From Lineus longissimus (lineage: Eukaryota > Nemertea > Pilidiophora > Heteronemertea > Lineidae), in NCBI RefSeq assembly GCF_910592395.1, contig NC_088325.1, positions 3,317,501-3,381,500 on the forward strand: 64,000 nucleotides of DNA, given 5' to 3'. Made by a program: the position numbers and the translations under genes. Positions 62,704-64,000 of this stretch are shown one piece after another. Within the stretch, counting starts at the first letter, position 1, and each line of letters begins with the position of its first letter. The notes under the pieces were generated by a model. The model was not told the origin of the DNA. It searched no databases and was given only the letters and a program-made list of their open reading frames with translations.

Positions 62704-64000
62704 TGAAGTTCTTTATCAGGTAATCACTCTAACATTAGAGGGGCTACTGGGGACGGCGAGGTTAGGAGACGGACGTAGTCCCTCTAATGCCATTCGACGT
62801 TGCCTTTATGAAAAATCGTCACCACTTGACGATTGTTACGAGGTCGCGCAAGTGGTAGAGTGAATCGGCCAAAATAGTTCTCCTCAAGAATCGATTCGAA
62901 GTTGCGAGTGTCAAGTGATGTGATGGCCTGCTTCATCGTGAGACAAAAGCATTGGCTTGAGTAACAGCTTTTTGGATTTGGTCAATGGTCTATAACGGTT
63001 AAGTTCCATCTCCAAATTATTTACGCCTGTATCTTATTCGCAAGACTATAGGCACTTGTCCAAGCAGGTTGGCCGCGGGTTCTGACAAGGTCTATCCTCC
63101 ATTCACACTGAGTGGTCAATTGACGTCGATTGCCTATTCAGAATTTGTTAAAAATGTCAGATCCGCGGAGATCAACTTCTATCATGAAATGATCCGCCAG
63201 CAACCATTCGACCACTCTGTCTCTAATTGCTCTCTCGATGCAGAAGTAGAGTTGTTACGAGGGCTCGATGCAGTAGTGGCGTTCTTTCGAGGCGGCATGA
63301 ATTGTAATCTTGCCTTCAAGATGCGGCACTTGATGTCCATGTACGTTTGAAAAAAGCTACGATCAATTAATGACTGTTATTTTCTCCCAGTCGCCATGTA
63401 GTGCCATCAAGAATAATTTATAGGGAATTCGCCGGTCGACTAATAGTGATTGCATTAGTAACTGGCTCATGGGGTTATCACTCCAATAGTTCCTAGTGCT
63501 GAGCATCCAAATCAGGCGGAATCCTTCTGCGATGGTCGAGATGAACGAGAAAAAAACATCATTGTTTGTTTCACTATCCTCGAACAGCAGGCCTTTGTAT
63601 CGTTGTTAAAATCCACTCAGTTGAGCCCTGCGGAATGGCCTAATATTGAAAGATATCTTGGCCCGAGATGCGCATCATCACACTGTCCAATACGGGCCCT
63701 ACACCCAGGGACTACTTGATTAGCAATTCAAAATGGATGCACAATAGGCCCTGGTTACACCCATACGTCATATACCAGGTGATCGCCGGATATAGGCGAT
63801 GACTTGGCATGTATGACCTTAAGTCAGGACTTTCTTCTGAAAAGTTGTCTGTCGCAAAATACTTTTCAACTTTATGAGAAATTTATCGTCAAAAGTTTGG
63901 TAATACCGCTTATATCCTGATATAAGCAGCCACCTTAAGAACATACATCTTTTTAAACTTATCTTTGATCAATTTAGCATCAGTATTCTAGACTCTCCTG
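62704..64000. other. No recognised gene; short inverted repeat at about 62731-62790
   Basis: CATTAGAGGGG and CCCTCTAATG face each other across about 45 bases. The frame 63069-63350 (LSGQLTSIAYSEFV, VAFFRGGMNCNLAF) has a protein-like composition but no known domain or clear splice sites. GGGACTACTTGATTAGCAAT at about 63709 is shared with 57050. Confidence 0.35.

Noticed and set aside
63069-63350. Single exon of a host gene
   Set aside because: Protein-like composition but no recognised domain, no credible flanking splice sites and no second copy; left as unassigned sequence.

Overview
This 64-kb window is metazoan nuclear DNA. It is AT-rich, gene-poor, full of eukaryotic transposable elements (pogo/Tigger-like, Harbinger-like, LINEs, tRNA-like SINEs, many MITEs), and has spliced-looking exons. 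No bacterial, plastid or mitochondrial gene organisation is visible. The repeat mix and the frequent AGGCCT/TAGGCCTA-type words suggest a marine invertebrate, possibly an ambulacrarian such as an echinoderm. That guess is weak and rests on impression, not on a search.

Region 1 (1-21,700) is a direct tandem array of a unit about 10.3 kb long. There are two full units plus a third partial one: 1-10,258, about 10,259-20,590, and 20,591 to about 21,698. Each unit carries, in order: (a) the 3' exon of an unrecognised gene on the + strand (ends 465, 10,723 and 21,060) with a downstream AATAAA; (b) a minisatellite of about 150 bp per repeat; (c) a 2.08-kb pogo/Tigger-like DNA transposon with TA target duplications and a CENP-B-type DDE transposase; (d) a decayed LINE on the - strand with endonuclease and reverse transcriptase; and (e) a spacer leading back to the next exon. 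Most of the unit looks nearly identical between copies. The exon is different: its first roughly 220 codons differ at about 50 residues between copies with no stop codon, while its last roughly 80 codons are almost unchanged. This tandem, hypervariable family is the most interesting object in the window.

Region 2 (21,700-62,100) has no convincing host gene. It is a mosaic of short inverted-repeat elements (several families present in 2-6 copies each), dispersed repeats, tRNA-like SINE sequence, a deletion derivative of a Harbinger transposon (42,511-43,120), a LINE 3' fragment (41,548-41,919), a CRE-rich MITE in three copies, and a 59-bp minisatellite (59,896-60,460). Many short elements keep target duplications and matching ends, so they can be delimited by eye.

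Region 3 (62,100-64,000) holds a 5'-truncated CR1/L2-like LINE tail on the - strand with a pentanucleotide microsatellite at its 3' end, followed by about 1.3 kb with nothing I recognise.

All identities and difference counts were made by hand and are approximate. Family names for the transposons come from visible motifs and termini, not from database searches.
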